Source: Glandiceps talaboti
Lineage: Eukaryota > Hemichordata > Enteropneusta > Spengelidae
DNA length: 64,000 nucleotides
Assembly: GCF_964340395.1 (NCBI RefSeq)
Contig: NC_135560.1
Span: 10,237,098 to 10,301,097 of the forward strand
Direction of reading: 5' to 3'
Position 1 is the first letter of the stretch. The number at the start of each line of letters is the position of its first letter. Below, piece by piece: positions 24,501-35,027 of this stretch. Position numbers and translations under genes: made by a program. The notes beneath the pieces are model-generated. The model was not told the DNA's origin. It did no database searches and saw only the letters and a program-made list of their open reading frames with translations.

Positions 24501-24794
24501 ATGATCATGGTCATCATGGTGATGATGATGATGATGGTCATGGTCACCATGGTAATGATCATGGTGGTGGTCATGGTCATGATGATGGTGGTCATGGTCG
24601 TGGTCATGGTGATGGTGATGGTGATCATGTCCATGATGGTGATCAACATGAATATCGGCACCACTCTCCAAATCATTGCATGCAGCACTGTATTTGCTTT
24701 TTCCTCCACATGGCGTTGGTGGGGGCTCGTCGAAATGGTCGTGGCATGACACCACTGCAGCCCAGAGAAACAAAGCCAGCAACAGGACCTTCAT
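19651..24794 (-). CDS. Secreted JmjC/cupin_8 2-oxoglutarate dioxygenase with His-rich segment
   Basis: Five exons on the minus strand: 24794-23843, 23009-22882, 22118-22004, 21085-20898, 19884-19651. All are GT-AG and the joined frame is 1617 nt (538 residues). I chose the ATG at 24794 because it opens a signal peptide (MKVLLLALFLWAAVVSC); an upstream in-frame ATG at 24863 would bury it. Next comes a ~65-residue His/Asp-rich tract (24475-24655), like metal-binding segments of zinc transporters. The catalytic JmjC fold has the Fe(II) triad His-Glu-Asp (in NSSIHEDTDE) and distal His (YLPQMWWHQV), plus the likely 2-oxoglutarate Lys (RGSKRTLLISP). This predicts an active hydroxylase or demethylase-like enzyme in the secretory pathway. 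The tail is Cys- and Glu/Asp-rich (NPCAVCNASEEEDED). The substrate is unknown. It is longer than JMJD8 and I do not assign an ortholog. The exon-4 donor is tandemly repeated. Confidence 0.88.
19984..20178. repeat. Dispersed repeat copy B (partner at 1011-1198)
   Basis: Aligns with 1011-1198 (TCGCATTGGTG, CCAACCTTTCTATAGCTCTGCCA, CATGGGCCTTTAA) and abuts the left end of the MITE at 20177. Lies in the last intron of the JmjC gene. Confidence 0.6.
20177..20545. mobile_element. Foldback MITE, family 1, copy 3 (best preserved)
   Basis: TTAA at both ends (20177-20180 and 20542-20545). Left arm is TTGGCCATATGATTGGATGATGATTGAGTATTTATTTTGG... to ATTATGGCTTCCTACTTGAAAAATCAATGT; right arm is its inverse, ending ACCCAATCATCATCCATATGGCCAC. 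The interior carries GTTTGTAAC..GAATTACAAAC and TGCGTACAATAACAAAC, shared with copy 1. TTAA flanks are what piggyBac-type transposition would leave, but a transposase match cannot be tested here. Confidence 0.8.
20548..20905 (-). repeat. 71-bp minisatellite containing the JmjC exon-4 splice donor
   Basis: Five CACCTC (minus-strand GAG|GTG) sites lie at 20611, 20682, 20753, 20824 and 20895, exactly 71 bp apart. The last is the true 3' end of exon 4. Each unit reads, on the minus strand, ATGAG|GTGAGAAATTCAAAC..., so every repeat presents a consensus 5' splice site. 71 is not a multiple of 3, so use of the next donor would shift the frame. Confidence 0.9.
21529..21600. repeat. (CA)n microsatellite
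   Basis: About 35 CA dinucleotides with one TA interruption, in an intron of the JmjC gene. (CAA)n tracts follow at about 21668-21690 and 21720-21750. Confidence 0.9.
23215..23262. repeat. (GAAT)n microsatellite
   Basis: GCATGAATGAATGAATGAATGA repeats in the first intron of the JmjC gene. Confidence 0.85.
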
Positions 24795-25206
24795 TGTTCG
24801 GTGGTCAGAGATGTAACTCAAAGTCACTTTGCCGTAAGTGTACAACATGTATAGTAACCTCACTCAATACGAATTTGGTCACAGTTTCAGTACGCTACAG
24901 AAGTAATTCTGAAATTCACAGTCCGTCCTCTTCCAAATTCAGTTATGAGTTGACGGGCAAACGACACGTATGTCAACACTGCACACTCACACTCGACACT
25001 ACTGCACTGCCCTTCCGGGTTCATTAGCATCCGGGAGGATCTTTTGTTTTGCAAATAATCTTTGAATAACCTATGACCTTAGATTGACCTCTGACACTGC
25101 GCAAGCGCATTGGCGTAAATACCACTTCTAACGAATTTGAAAATTCACAAGTCCCTCTTCCATCCAGTTATCGATCACCCAGCGGACGTAAATCAAAATT
25201 CCGAAA
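24795..25206. promoter_or_regulatory. Divergent promoter interval between JmjC gene and TBCA
   Basis: The two start codons face away from each other across 412 bp. The interval is richer in CpG than its surroundings (GACGGGCAAACGACACG, CACTGCGCAAGCGCATTGGCG), and GCGCAAGCGCA resembles an NRF1-type palindrome at about 25098-25108. No TATA box was seen for either gene. A shared bidirectional promoter is an inference. Confidence 0.5.
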
Positions 25207-26337
25207 ATGGCTGCCGCAGACCCTAGAATTCGTCAACTCAAAATCAAAACCGGAGTTGTGAAAAGGTGAGTATATGCTCGAAAACAAGGCAAGACGTGTT
25301 TGACGAATGCATGTAACGCGATCACGTGTATCATAGTATGACATAGCAGTCTGCACATCCCCGAGGTCTACACCATCATAATGCATTAGAATGAGTCATA
25401 CAACATAACGTCATCTATCATGGATATCTTAATCTCGTAGAGTACATTACTCAGGGATGAGTACATCAAACTGTTTTGTATGAAAACAAGACATGTATCA
25501 TTGCCATGGTGAGTAATGAAAGGAAAAATTTAACAACTGACGACTGTCATCATAACAGCGTACATATCCACGGAGGGACACCCCCCCCCCTCCATGGTAT
25601 ATCTATATTGAGTGCCCCAAAACCAGCTCGTCCCTGACTTCTTGTCCCATGGTCAACTCACCCCATACTTAACTCTTCCCACTGTCATCTCGTTCCACTG
25701 CCATTTCATGCCACCCCCTAAACTCATCCATCAATCATGTCAATGATCACCTCAAACATAAAATACTCTTTTTAAAAAATTGTCAATATTGCTTTAGTTC
25801 CTCACGAACTGTGGTCAAGTTTTTTTTTTTCAAGCAGGTAGCGAAGGAGAACTACAATGTCTTAAAAGAATAGGATTGAGAACCAACCAATCCTTGAGGA
25901 TCCAAAGTGTCAAATGGAGATATATACTTTAATAATCTGAGACACTCCTAATCAGTGAATGTAAAAAATGCAATAATATAAGATATGTACAGTAATTGAA
26001 TGTGTTTGTTGTATTTACCTTGTTCTCTGCAGACTCGGCAAGGAAAGGAGCATGTATGAAAAAGAAGTTGTAGATCAACAGGAAAAGATCAACAAAATGG
26101 AGGCTGATGGAAAAGATGAATATGATATAAGGAAGCAGGTAATAACAATTTCATTTGGCAGTTGGCCTTTTCATGTGCAGTTACCACGCCTCTGGAACAC
26201 TTCACCACTGGAAACACATCAAAAGTACACAGGTCATGCCCAGCTCTTTAGAAAAAAACCCTGAAAATATATCTTTTCAGCAGAGATTTCAACACTGTAC
26301 TTTACTAAGTATTGGATGCTGGTGCTTTATAAATGAC

Positions 26338-26402
<65 letters not shown>

Positions 26403-27889
26403 CGATTGATTGATTGATTGATTGATCGTATCAAGTAAAAATAATAAAACTATATCTTCATCTTTATGTTCATCTTTATACAAATGTGAAATTTATTGTA
26501 TTTCATCCCCATAATATGTCAATTATATGAAGTAAGTATGTTTGGTTCCTAAGACATTACAGTCTTGCAAAGTTGTTATTCAGTACAACATTTTAAATAG
26601 AGATGACACATACCATTGATGCCTTCATTTTCTTACTACCACTGTCCAGGTATTATAAAAATGATGTTTTTTTCATGCTTGCACTCACATTTGCAGGGTT
26701 TTCCGTTGCACTTTCACTCGCTACTCTCATGAAAGTACTGCTGCAGAGAACACTGCAAGCATTCATGCAAACACCCAATGTACACCACACTTGCACATCA
26801 TAGGGTTCTGTCATATTCTGGTTCTTAATTTGACATTGTAATTTTTTCAAATGTTCAATTTGACTACTCAGAAAGAAGTATTACAAGAATCTAAAATTAT
26901 GATTCCTGATTGTACAAGAAGACTAAAGACTGCACATTCAGAACTTCAAACAATGCTGGTATGTATGGTATTCGTTACAAACTCGTGTGCATTTGTGATG
27001 TGTTTAAAGATTCCTAACCATACTAATTTTCAGAACCATTTCAGATTCATGTTCTTTCTAGTCTATAGGTTATCCGTCGGGTTTGAATCTGAAGATCTCC
27101 TTACCTACTGTGTAGGTCAGTGAGGAGCTGAGATGAAATTTCAGATTAACTCAGACAGTCGTTAATATGTCTTTGTTTATCAATCACAGAATTCTGTCTA
27201 ATGATAAGTTGTTGTTTATTACTCAAATCAACCATTGAGAACGTGTCTTACACCAAAACTTACAAGTACAGCACATCAGAACACTGTTCAAAAAGAGCTG
27301 AAGTGCAGAGTGCAGATAATGATGTTATTGTTATTGTTTGGTGGTTTGTTTGTTTTTAATTTCAATCCTCCAGTGCTATACTGTAAGACAAATTCTGATT
27401 GGTTACACATAATTTCATAAGTGTAGGATTTGAACATGAATGTCTATGGTATTGCGTCAGATATAGGAAGAAGGCACTCACTCGTGGATCAAAAATGAAC
27501 AAACAACAATAAACATAGTAAAGATTGGTAAATAAAGAAATTGTGCCATAGTCACTACATCATATGTTAATCAGATTAGTTTGGTAGCAGTGTGCCCTCT
27601 AATGATAGCCAAAGTTTGTTGTGAGTCAAAATGAGAAAAACTGGGATTTCTTCACATAGTAAGAGATAGGGGAACATCAAATTTTGGTACGTCACTAGAA
27701 ATTGTGTGCGTCAGTGGTGCGTCAAATTGGCTTAGAGGGCACACTCTTTGGCAGTATGCCCTTTGTAATTATATTTATGTCATAACTATTATCTGTTGAT
27801 CTTCTTTATTTTAGGAAAATGAGAAGGAATTGGCTGAAACAGAAGAATACAAGGCAGCAGAAGCAATAGTGAATGAAGTCAAACCTTAA
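25207..27889 (+). CDS. TBCA: Tubulin-specific chaperone A (TBCA)
   Basis: Tubulin folding cofactor A captures beta-tubulin released from the CCT chaperonin and passes it on in the cofactor pathway; it is a small cytosolic three-helix bundle. Exons 25207-25265, 26033-26138, 26872-26958 and 27815-27889 join in frame to 327 nt, giving 108 residues, the same length as mammalian TBCA. Recognisable stretches are DPRIRQLKIKTGVVKRLGKE, EKEVVDQQEKINKMEADGKDEYDIRKQ and ETEEYKAAEAI near the C-terminus. All introns are GT-AG. The ATG at 25207 gives the family-typical N-terminus. Intron 2 holds a LINE tail with a long GATT repeat. Confidence 0.95.
26150..26426 (+). mobile_element. LINE 3' remnant with (GATT)n tail in TBCA intron 2
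   Basis: SWPFHVQLPRLWNTSPLE (about 26158-26211) is the conserved reverse-transcriptase C-terminal motif. A stop and 3' UTR follow, then ~22 GATT repeats at 26338-26426. It is 5'-truncated and coding-dead. The tail type matches the two other LINE remnants in the window. Confidence 0.8.
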
Positions 27890-28377
27890 GAATGAATGTG
27901 ATTTCTAATGACAACAATATTATGTCAAATCAAATCAAATCATTTCAAGATTGAATCATGTCAATAGAAAAGAACATCAGTGTATGTTTCCAATCTTTTT
28001 TGTTTACTGTTTCCAGAACATAAGATAATTGAGATGTTTTGTTTATTTTGTTTATTTTTTACATCTGAATATGTCACTTTATTCTGCTTGTTTGGATCAT
28101 ACTTTATGGAGTAGCATGTACTAGTAATGATATGCACAAATACAAGAATGTATATATAATTTACATTTGTGATTATGTTAGTTTGCAGATCATGTAGTCT
28201 TCAATGCCAAAATAACACTCTATTCCCTAGAAGGTATTTTGGTCACTACTTAGTGACCAAAATAAGCAAAAATAAGTTTTAGCAAAAATTTCCAGGTTTA
28301 AAGTATAATGTAAACAGTTGTAATTTCTTTGTAAACTTAGTCTCAGATTTCAAATGTAGAAAATGGTTTTGTACACA
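27890..28377 (+). other. TBCA 3' UTR and downstream flank
   Basis: AT-rich sequence after the TAA at 27887-27889. No strong AATAAA close by, so the transcript end is not fixed. No other feature was recognised. Confidence 0.4.
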
Positions 28378-28803
28378 CTGAAGTGAAAGTGAGGCTTGAT
28401 CTTGCTTTCCTGAAGTGAAAGTGAGGCTTGATCTTGCTTTCCTGGAGTGAAAGTGAGGCTTGGTCTTGCTTTCCTGGAGTGAAAGTGAGGCTTGGTCTTG
28501 CTTTCCTGAAGTGAAAGTGAGGCTTGATCTTGCTATCCTGACGTGAAAGTGAGGCTTGATCTTCTTTTCCTGGAGTGAAAGTGAGGCTTGATCTTGCTAT
28601 CCTGACGTGAAAGTGAGGCTTGATCTTCTTTTCCTGAAGTGAAAGTGAGGCTTGGTCTTGCTTTCCTGGAGTGAAAGTGAGGCTTGATCTTCCTTGCCTG
28701 ACATGAAAGTGAGGCTTGATCTTGCTTTCCTAAAGTGAAAGTGAGGCTTGATCTTCCTTGCCTGAAGTGAAAGTGAGGCTTGGTCTTCCTTGCCTGACAT
28801 ACG
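28378..28803. repeat. 32-bp minisatellite (about 13 units)
   Basis: Units of GAAGTGAAAGTGAGGCTTGAT followed by CTTGCTTTCCT, with G/A and C/T variants. All frames stay open for long runs because the unit lacks stops, which produces spurious Lys/Phe/His-rich frames on the minus strand. Confidence 0.9.
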
Positions 28804-29939
28804 ATCTTCACACCTTTGAAAGAAGAACTTTCCCTTGCATACAGTAATGGCCACAGAGGTGAACCACAGTAGATATTGTACTAGGTATATTTGAAAGCAA
28901 TCGCAGCAAACATTATACTATACATACTATTTATGAACCAGGATACATAAGGCAGTATGTTATGTTGTGTCTGTCACTCAATTCTAAAAATATATGCGCA
29001 ATGTTTCAAGAGAGACAACTTATCATGGCAATTTAGTTTTAAGAGACTTTCCAAAATCTCTGTTGCAGATTTTGATCAAAATTTGTATCAAACATGATTA
29101 AGTGATATAGGTATTGAACGTTAACTTTTTTAAAAAGCTGTAAGTGATTATGGATTACGTATTCCTTATTACCAGAAAAGCTTCCTAAAAAAGTTAAATC
29201 AATTAATTTTAATTTCAATGATTGCACTCATCTTCATGTTACAAAGGTCTGTGTAGAACTGAATATGCTTCATACTGTTTTTCATTTACACTTTTGTTCT
29301 GAGATGTGTGATTTCTTATAAATAAACTAAACTGAAAGATGTCATTTGAGAAATAACAGCGCTCTTGAACTTGAGTATTGAGTTGTTTCAGCAAGGCATG
29401 ATAAATAATCCGAATGCAAATTACATAAAGTCAAACACAACCAGACTGATTGTCATGACAACCAACACATACACATGGACATTATATTGGGTGGTTTTTA
29501 GTTCCTCTGGTACGATAGGTTTATGTTCGTCTTGTTGTAAGACCTCAGATCTGTGCTCCGATGGTTGCAGGACAAAAGCTGAGGGATGATGTTACTTCTG
29601 TCTAGGCTATATGCCCTTGCTTGTGCCTTCAGTGCTAAGTGACTTGTAACAGAGATAAAAGATAGCCTAATGGATGACGAGCAAGACTAGGTTTGACTCT
29701 ACAAGTAGAACAGTAGAATCAGTGGAGTAGCAAATTTATAACGCTATCTTGAGTACTTGTAGATCTTCGTGGGCTCAACAGATCAAGCACATTCAAGGTT
29801 TTGTGTGTGTGTGTGTGTGTGTGTCTGTATGTATGTATGTATGTATGTATGTATGTATGTATGCCTATGTGTGTATGTATACATGCATGCATGCATGTAA
29901 GTACGTATGTACATGATTCTGTCTGGTTACAATATCAGA
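28804..29939. other. Intergenic with TG/TATG microsatellite
   Basis: No gene recognised. Contains (TG)n at about 29803-29823 and (TATG)n at about 29827-29862. This is the left flank of the homeobox array; no homeobox-unit sequence was seen left of 29940. Confidence 0.5.
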
Positions 29940-30580
29940 CATTGGGTTTGGAATGGGAGTTATGATATATTGGACTTAGTATGGAAGTTGTGATATATTG
30001 GAATGGGAGTTATCATATATATTGGACTTGGAATTGGAGTTATCATATATATTGGACTTGGGATGGGAGTTATCGTATGTTGGACTTGGAATGGGAGTTA
30101 TCGTATGTTGGACTTGGGATGGGAGTTATGATATATTAGACTTGGAATGGGAGTTATGATATATTGGACTTGGTATGGGAGTTATGATATATTGGACTTG
30201 GTATGGGAGTTAGGATATATTGGACTTGGTATGGGAGTTATGATATATTGGACTTAGAATGGGAGTTATGATATATTGGACTTGGTATGGGAGATATGAT
30301 ATATTAGACTTGGAATGGGAGATATGATATATTGGACTTGGTATGGGAGATATGATATATTAGACTTGGAATGGGAGATATGATATATTGGACTTGGTAT
30401 GGGAGATATGATATATTAGACTTGGAATGGGAGATATGATATATTGGACTTGGAATGGGAGTTATGATATATTAGACTTGGAATGGGAGTTACGATATAT
30501 TGGACTTGGGATGGGAGTTACGATATATTGGACTTGGGATGGGAGTTACGATATATTGGACTTGGGATGGGAGTTATGGT
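29940..30580. repeat. 28-bp minisatellite, array 1
   Basis: About 23 units of GTTATGATATATTGGACTTGG plus AATGGGA, with many third-position-like variants (TATGGGA, GATATG, TACGATAT). It marks the left edge of the tandem array and ends ~230 bp from the stop codon of homeobox copy 1. Confidence 0.92.
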
Positions 30581-30807
30581 ATGGGAGGGCTATATGGTAG
30601 TAAAAATGATATACAATAGCATATTTTGAATGAATAAAATACATTTAATCTTATAAGCAATGAATTTGTACTAGAATTAAAATTAAACATCAAATTACAG
30701 GCACTGGTAAATAAGTTCATTGTTCTCAAAAAGTGATATCAGAAAATACTATAATTGGAATGTCAACAGCAAGGTGAATTAGAGTGTGTTGAGTTCGGAA
30801 TTACTTT

Positions 30808-32366
30808 TCATTCTGCTGGTGTATCTTCACAAATTATCAATTGACGGGGAGAATTATACAGATCGCCAATGTCACTCGAAGATATTTCAGAAATAGGACT
30901 GCTGGAACGCGATGAATCAGATGCTGGTGATAGATGACTTGATGTCCGATGGCTATTCATGTTGTCTGAAGCAGATATTAGATTAGAGTCAGCTGGGAGA
31001 TGAAGAACCGGTCGAAAATGGCTGCTAGATGGTGTCGGGAACTGCAGTACCGGGCAGAGAGTTCTGGAGAAGCGTGGATAGAAACACTGAGTGCCATTCG
31101 GGAATGCGTATGGTGCGGGATGATATGGACGAAGTGGTGCGTGTGGGTACCGTTCAACTGAAGTTGTAGGATAGACAGCATTTGATGATGGAGGATAAGC
31201 CGTTGGTTGGCGGTAAGTTGGCAGGGGTTGATGACCTGAGAGCTCGTACGACGAGGTGTGTGAGAACTTGTGTTGTGGTAGTGAAGACTTGTCAAGTTCA
31301 GGACTGGTAGGTGCCGGTATCTCTGTAACGCCTGGTGGTAGGTAGTGGAATGTGTTTTTGGTAACCAATGGCGGCGGGTGATGAAGTGGTAGCTGTGGCA
31401 ACGATGGGATGGTGACAGACAGCTTTTCTGTGTATGGTGGTGATTGTTTAGCCGATGTCATCCTAGAAATTGGCTTTCTTTCTCGCAGTTGTCTTTGCTT
31501 CATTACACGACGATTCTTGAACCAAATCTTTTGAAAGGAAAAAAAAAACGCTGGATGATATAAAAATGAGTCGTATGAGTTTACATATTTATACACCAAC
31601 TAATTTAAGAATGATACTTCACAAATAGAACTCATCTTTTCTATTACAAAATGAAACATGAAAAACAGTTACTGCCGAATCACCTTTTTTTCTATTTGGG
31701 TAACGAATTATATATTGTCATTTTTGCTCTGAATTGTAAAATGGCGCATCAGTATATACATCAACTGAAACAAAAAATCGTTAACCACAAACTCACCTTT
31801 ATACTTTTTGTAGACAGTTCTGTTACCTTGGCAATCCATTCACAAAGACTGACATCAGGATATCGTGTAACGTTACAGAACACATCTTCCAATGCACGTC
31901 GTTGGGCTGAACTGAATGTTGTACGGTAGCGAGGAAATCTGTGACGACGGTAACGAGATGACCAATCTGATGTCGTTGAACTGTCACATGAGGTGGAGGA
32001 ACTCTGTGAATCCGTTGTATCTGTGCAAATGAAGAAAACAATATCAACTGAATTATTCTCTGAAACGTTCAAAACTTTACTTTACAAGTACATAGATGAG
32101 CGTCTTCAAATTATTCGATTCTTCCCAAATTAACAGAAAAATGAAATAAATACAGATTATAGTGATGAAATCTTACCTTCAGAATCAGTAGAGGTGTTGT
32201 TACTGTTACCATAACAACCAATAGCGTTCTCCGGTATATTCGATACATCTAGTTGGGGTATGAGAGAAGACACTGAAGGAATTCTTTCAAGATTACTAAG
32301 TAAAGACATTTGTCTTGAATACTGGTACGGATCGGTGTAATGACAGGAACTGAAGCAAGTAGCCAT
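30808..32366 (-). CDS. Paired-like homeobox protein, tandem copy 1 (K50)
   Basis: A transcription factor by its homeodomain; the targets are unknown. Exons 32366-32177, 32020-31797 and 31527-30808 (GT-AG, junction phases 1 and 0) give 377 residues. The homeodomain spans residues ~92-152: RYRTTFSSAQRRALEDVF (helix 1), CNVTRYPDV, helix 2, then IWFKNRRVMKQRQ (recognition helix) with Lys at canonical position 50 and Asn51. The exon 2/3 junction falls between positions 46 and 47, as in many PRD-class genes. There is one extra residue between F20 and Y25 relative to Goosecoid-type domains. The N-terminus has IPSVSSLIPQL, a weak eh1-like (Groucho-binding) candidate. The ~225-residue tail is Pro/Ser/His-rich and ends ICEDTPAE. 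No paired domain or OAR motif was seen. TATA box at 32435-32442; ATTAAA at 30644-30649 may be the poly(A) signal. A pmar1/phb-like identity is a hypothesis only. Confidence 0.88.
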
Positions 32367-32434
32367 AGCTTACAGAGATGTGTACTCTAGGAGTGTTTAC
32401 TGAGCAATGGTGAATGTTTGAAGAAATCCATCAG

Positions 32435-32442
32435 TATTTATA
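32435..32442 (-). promoter_or_regulatory. TATA box of homeobox copy 1
   Basis: TATAAATA on the minus strand, ~70 bp before the ATG, in the conserved context AAGG-TATAAATA-CTGATGG found in all six copies. Confidence 0.7.
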
Positions 32443-32482
32443 CCTTATTTCGTTTCAACTTAGCCGCGTACTTTGACTGGAT

Positions 32483-32570
32483 GACCGCTAATATTGTAAA
32501 AGATGTAGGTGTGAATCGACGTTATTTGGAGGCGCAGTAAACAATAGGTATTTGAACTTATATCATCTTT
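32483..32570 (-). promoter_or_regulatory. 88-bp upstream module, single copy (copy 1)
   Basis: GACCGCTAATATTGTAAAAG to ATCATCTTT. It contains a forkhead-like TTGTTTAC (minus strand). The CCTTTGAA core (TCF/LEF-like) seen in the other copies reads TATTTGAA here. Function is inferred from conservation and position only. Confidence 0.4.
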
Positions 32571-32805
32571 GACCGCATACAATGACATTGTCGTCGGCTT
32601 TTACTTTTGATGGTGTGTGAAAGTGGCAACTAGTGGTCTTTGGTGGCAATTATGGTGCCGGTCCATCGACACCAGACCTTTAGGAAACTCCAAACACGAA
32701 ACATAAGTTTATGACTGCCATCTCAACTCAAATCAAATTAATGTTTTTCTTTTTAGTTTGTAAGTTGTGCCTCATTTTTATATAGACCCTACTTGTAGGC
32801 ATAAG

Positions 32806-32972
32806 TCTTGTCTTGTCTTGTCTTGTCTTGTCTTGTCTTGTCTTGTCTTGTCTTGTCTTATTTTATCTCATGTTATTATATGTTATGTTATGTTATGTTA
32901 TGTTATGTTATGTTATGTTATGTTATGTTATATTATGTTATGTTAGGTTATGTTATCTTATCTTATCTTATA
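32806..32972. repeat. (TCTTG)n-(TTATG)n composite microsatellite, unit 1
   Basis: About ten TCTTG units, a TTATTTTATCTCATG joint, then a run of TTATG and a short TTATC run. Every homeobox unit has this block 0.4-0.6 kb upstream of the ATG. Confidence 0.9.
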
Positions 32973-35027
32973 CCTGTTAGATACATTTTCTATGAAGCCG
33001 GTGTTCGAGTGATCAATGCATTAAGAAAGGGATTAAAATATACTTGATTGACAGGAATGAATCAACGAAATACATATATCGTAGTTGACTTGATTGGCAG
33101 GAAATCAATATATCGGAGTAGATTTGATTGATACCATAGATATTTCTCCACAATAAGAATAATGTATCTGATAGGAAAGTCTACTTATATTTTAGCATAA
33201 AAAGTGGAAGGCCACTGTCTGTGATTTTCGACGGTTGTACGTTGAGTCGTTCCGCCCTCATCGAGAGGGATTGACTGTTGTGTGAGGGCGCCCTGTCACG
33301 GCGTAGACTACATATATATTTGTGTTAGAATTTGACTGTGTACGTATGACGCTATTCATACTTGTGAGATTCGCGGTATTTGTAAAGCCTGCAGAATACT
33401 ACACCCGTTCTGTTTCTGTATATCATAGCGTACAATAGAAAGTGTGAATTTGATGGAAAGTATATCAAAGTTCTTTTCAGTGTGTCCGCGGAAGGTATCC
33501 TTTGTAAATGTGGGTGTTTTTCACCAAACAATAGTTCACAGTGATTGACACCTGTCTGATGTCAGAAAGTTGCCGACATGTCATTCCTCATTATCACGTA
33601 CTGCTCATGGTGTTACATGTAATTTGAGTAGAGTCATGCTTTGGATAGTTTACCACCGTTTGACACTCAAGCCCGGCACCGAAGTGAACCACTAGGTATC
33701 TCAAGCCACCGACTTTAGATCATAGCAAAACAAGGCGAATCTACAACTTCATAGTCGTAAAGACGTAATGGAGTCGGGGGAGGGTAATATTTTACACAAT
33801 AGCCCGAGCCCGATTTCCCCCACCCCGGCCCTCCCTCCTTGTAAATGCTGTTTATCCCAAAAGTATTACAGATTTTTACGAGGTAAGCTAAATTAAGAAA
33901 GAAGACAGCCTTTTATCGATTATTTGTGGAATAATAAGTTTGAAAAGAAAACGTATCCAAATCTTTGTCCAGCCAATATAAATTCACCTGCCATAATTAT
34001 GGTATTTAAAAAAAATTAAAAATAATGTGTACTGTCACTCCGATGACTACTATTAATTGTCAAGATACTTTATTAGTGATTTTATTCTGTTTAGGGACTA
34101 TGTTATTTAGAATTTCTACTCTCAATAGTGGTATCTCACCGAGTAAGCTTATCTGTGCGTGAGTGTTTATTCAGTTTCTTAGACAGACTATCAACAGCCC
34201 TACATGTACTCTCAGTCGTTTGTACTGTTGCTTTGCATGGACGATGCAATCGAGGGCGTTTACGCCCCATCGCCCCGAGCACTCTCATCCTTAACTTCGG
34301 CATTTGTTCGGCCAGGGACGTATCAACTGATTCGGCAACCTTCGTAGCATAGACCCGTGTGGTCTTGACTGTAATGTCGGGCAGACCTACAGAAAATGTT
34401 AAATCCACGTGTGTTTTATATGCCCGATATAGTTTCAACAAAGAATCCATTGTCTCTACTTACACTTGACCGAGACCGCTCGTACGGTAAAAGATGAAGG
34501 TGTCAATCTGTCTTCTTTGAAGATACAGAAAACGTCCGGGCTTTGAATTTTTATCATCTTTGAATAAGAACGCACACAGTGACATTCTTGTCGGCTTGTT
34601 AGTTTTGATGTTGTTTGAAGAAAGTGACTGGTGCCGAATGATTGGCACCATATCTCTAGGAAAGTGAGCTGACAGATGAACAGCAACTCCGAAAAGCCTA
34701 CCATTACATGAAACACAAGTGCCATCCAACTAGAACTCAATATGGAAATTTAGATCTGAATTGAATACACACTGGGTACATCACAATAGTCACACACCCA
34801 AGTCCAAGAGGGAAACTGGTTTTTACAATCACCTGGGTTTAGCTAGGGTGAATTGTATTCATATGTTGGATCGGTGTTTTTGGTATGGGTCATTTTGAAA
34901 AAAAACCCACCACTTTAATTTTAAGGGGGTGTGTCATTTTGGAAGTGGCGATCACTATAGTAAACAGCCATATAGGAGTATTTGTTATTTTGGTTCTTTT
35001 AAATGACTCCTAATACGTCGTCTCGTA
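32973..35027. repeat. Conserved non-coding part of repeat unit 1
   Basis: In order: a segment with the GGGCGCCC element (33237-33305), a TTCACCAAACAATAGTTCACAG block (~33515), a C-rich tract (33800-33840), a ~600-bp segment at 34130-34740, and a GGATCGGTGTTTTTGGTATGG block (34869). All recur in the same order in units 2-6. Frames across 34130-34740 are broken differently in each unit (104, 146 and 179 codons), so I do not call a gene. Confidence 0.75.

Noticed and set aside
24419-25027. 202-codon plus-strand His/Gly/Asp frame opposite the JmjC gene
   Set aside because: It is the antisense of the His-rich codons; the minus strand has signal peptide, JmjC motifs and matching splice sites.
28533-28854. 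Lys/Phe/His repeat frames on the minus strand at the 32-bp minisatellite
   Set aside because: Artefact of a stop-free 32-bp tandem repeat; two overlapping frames encode the same residues in rotation.
32808-33047. Open frames of Leu/Ser/Cys/Tyr/Val repeats in the pentanucleotide blocks
   Set aside because: They are translations of (TCTTG)n and (TTATG)n simple repeats; the same applies to counterparts at 38678, 53270 and 58766.
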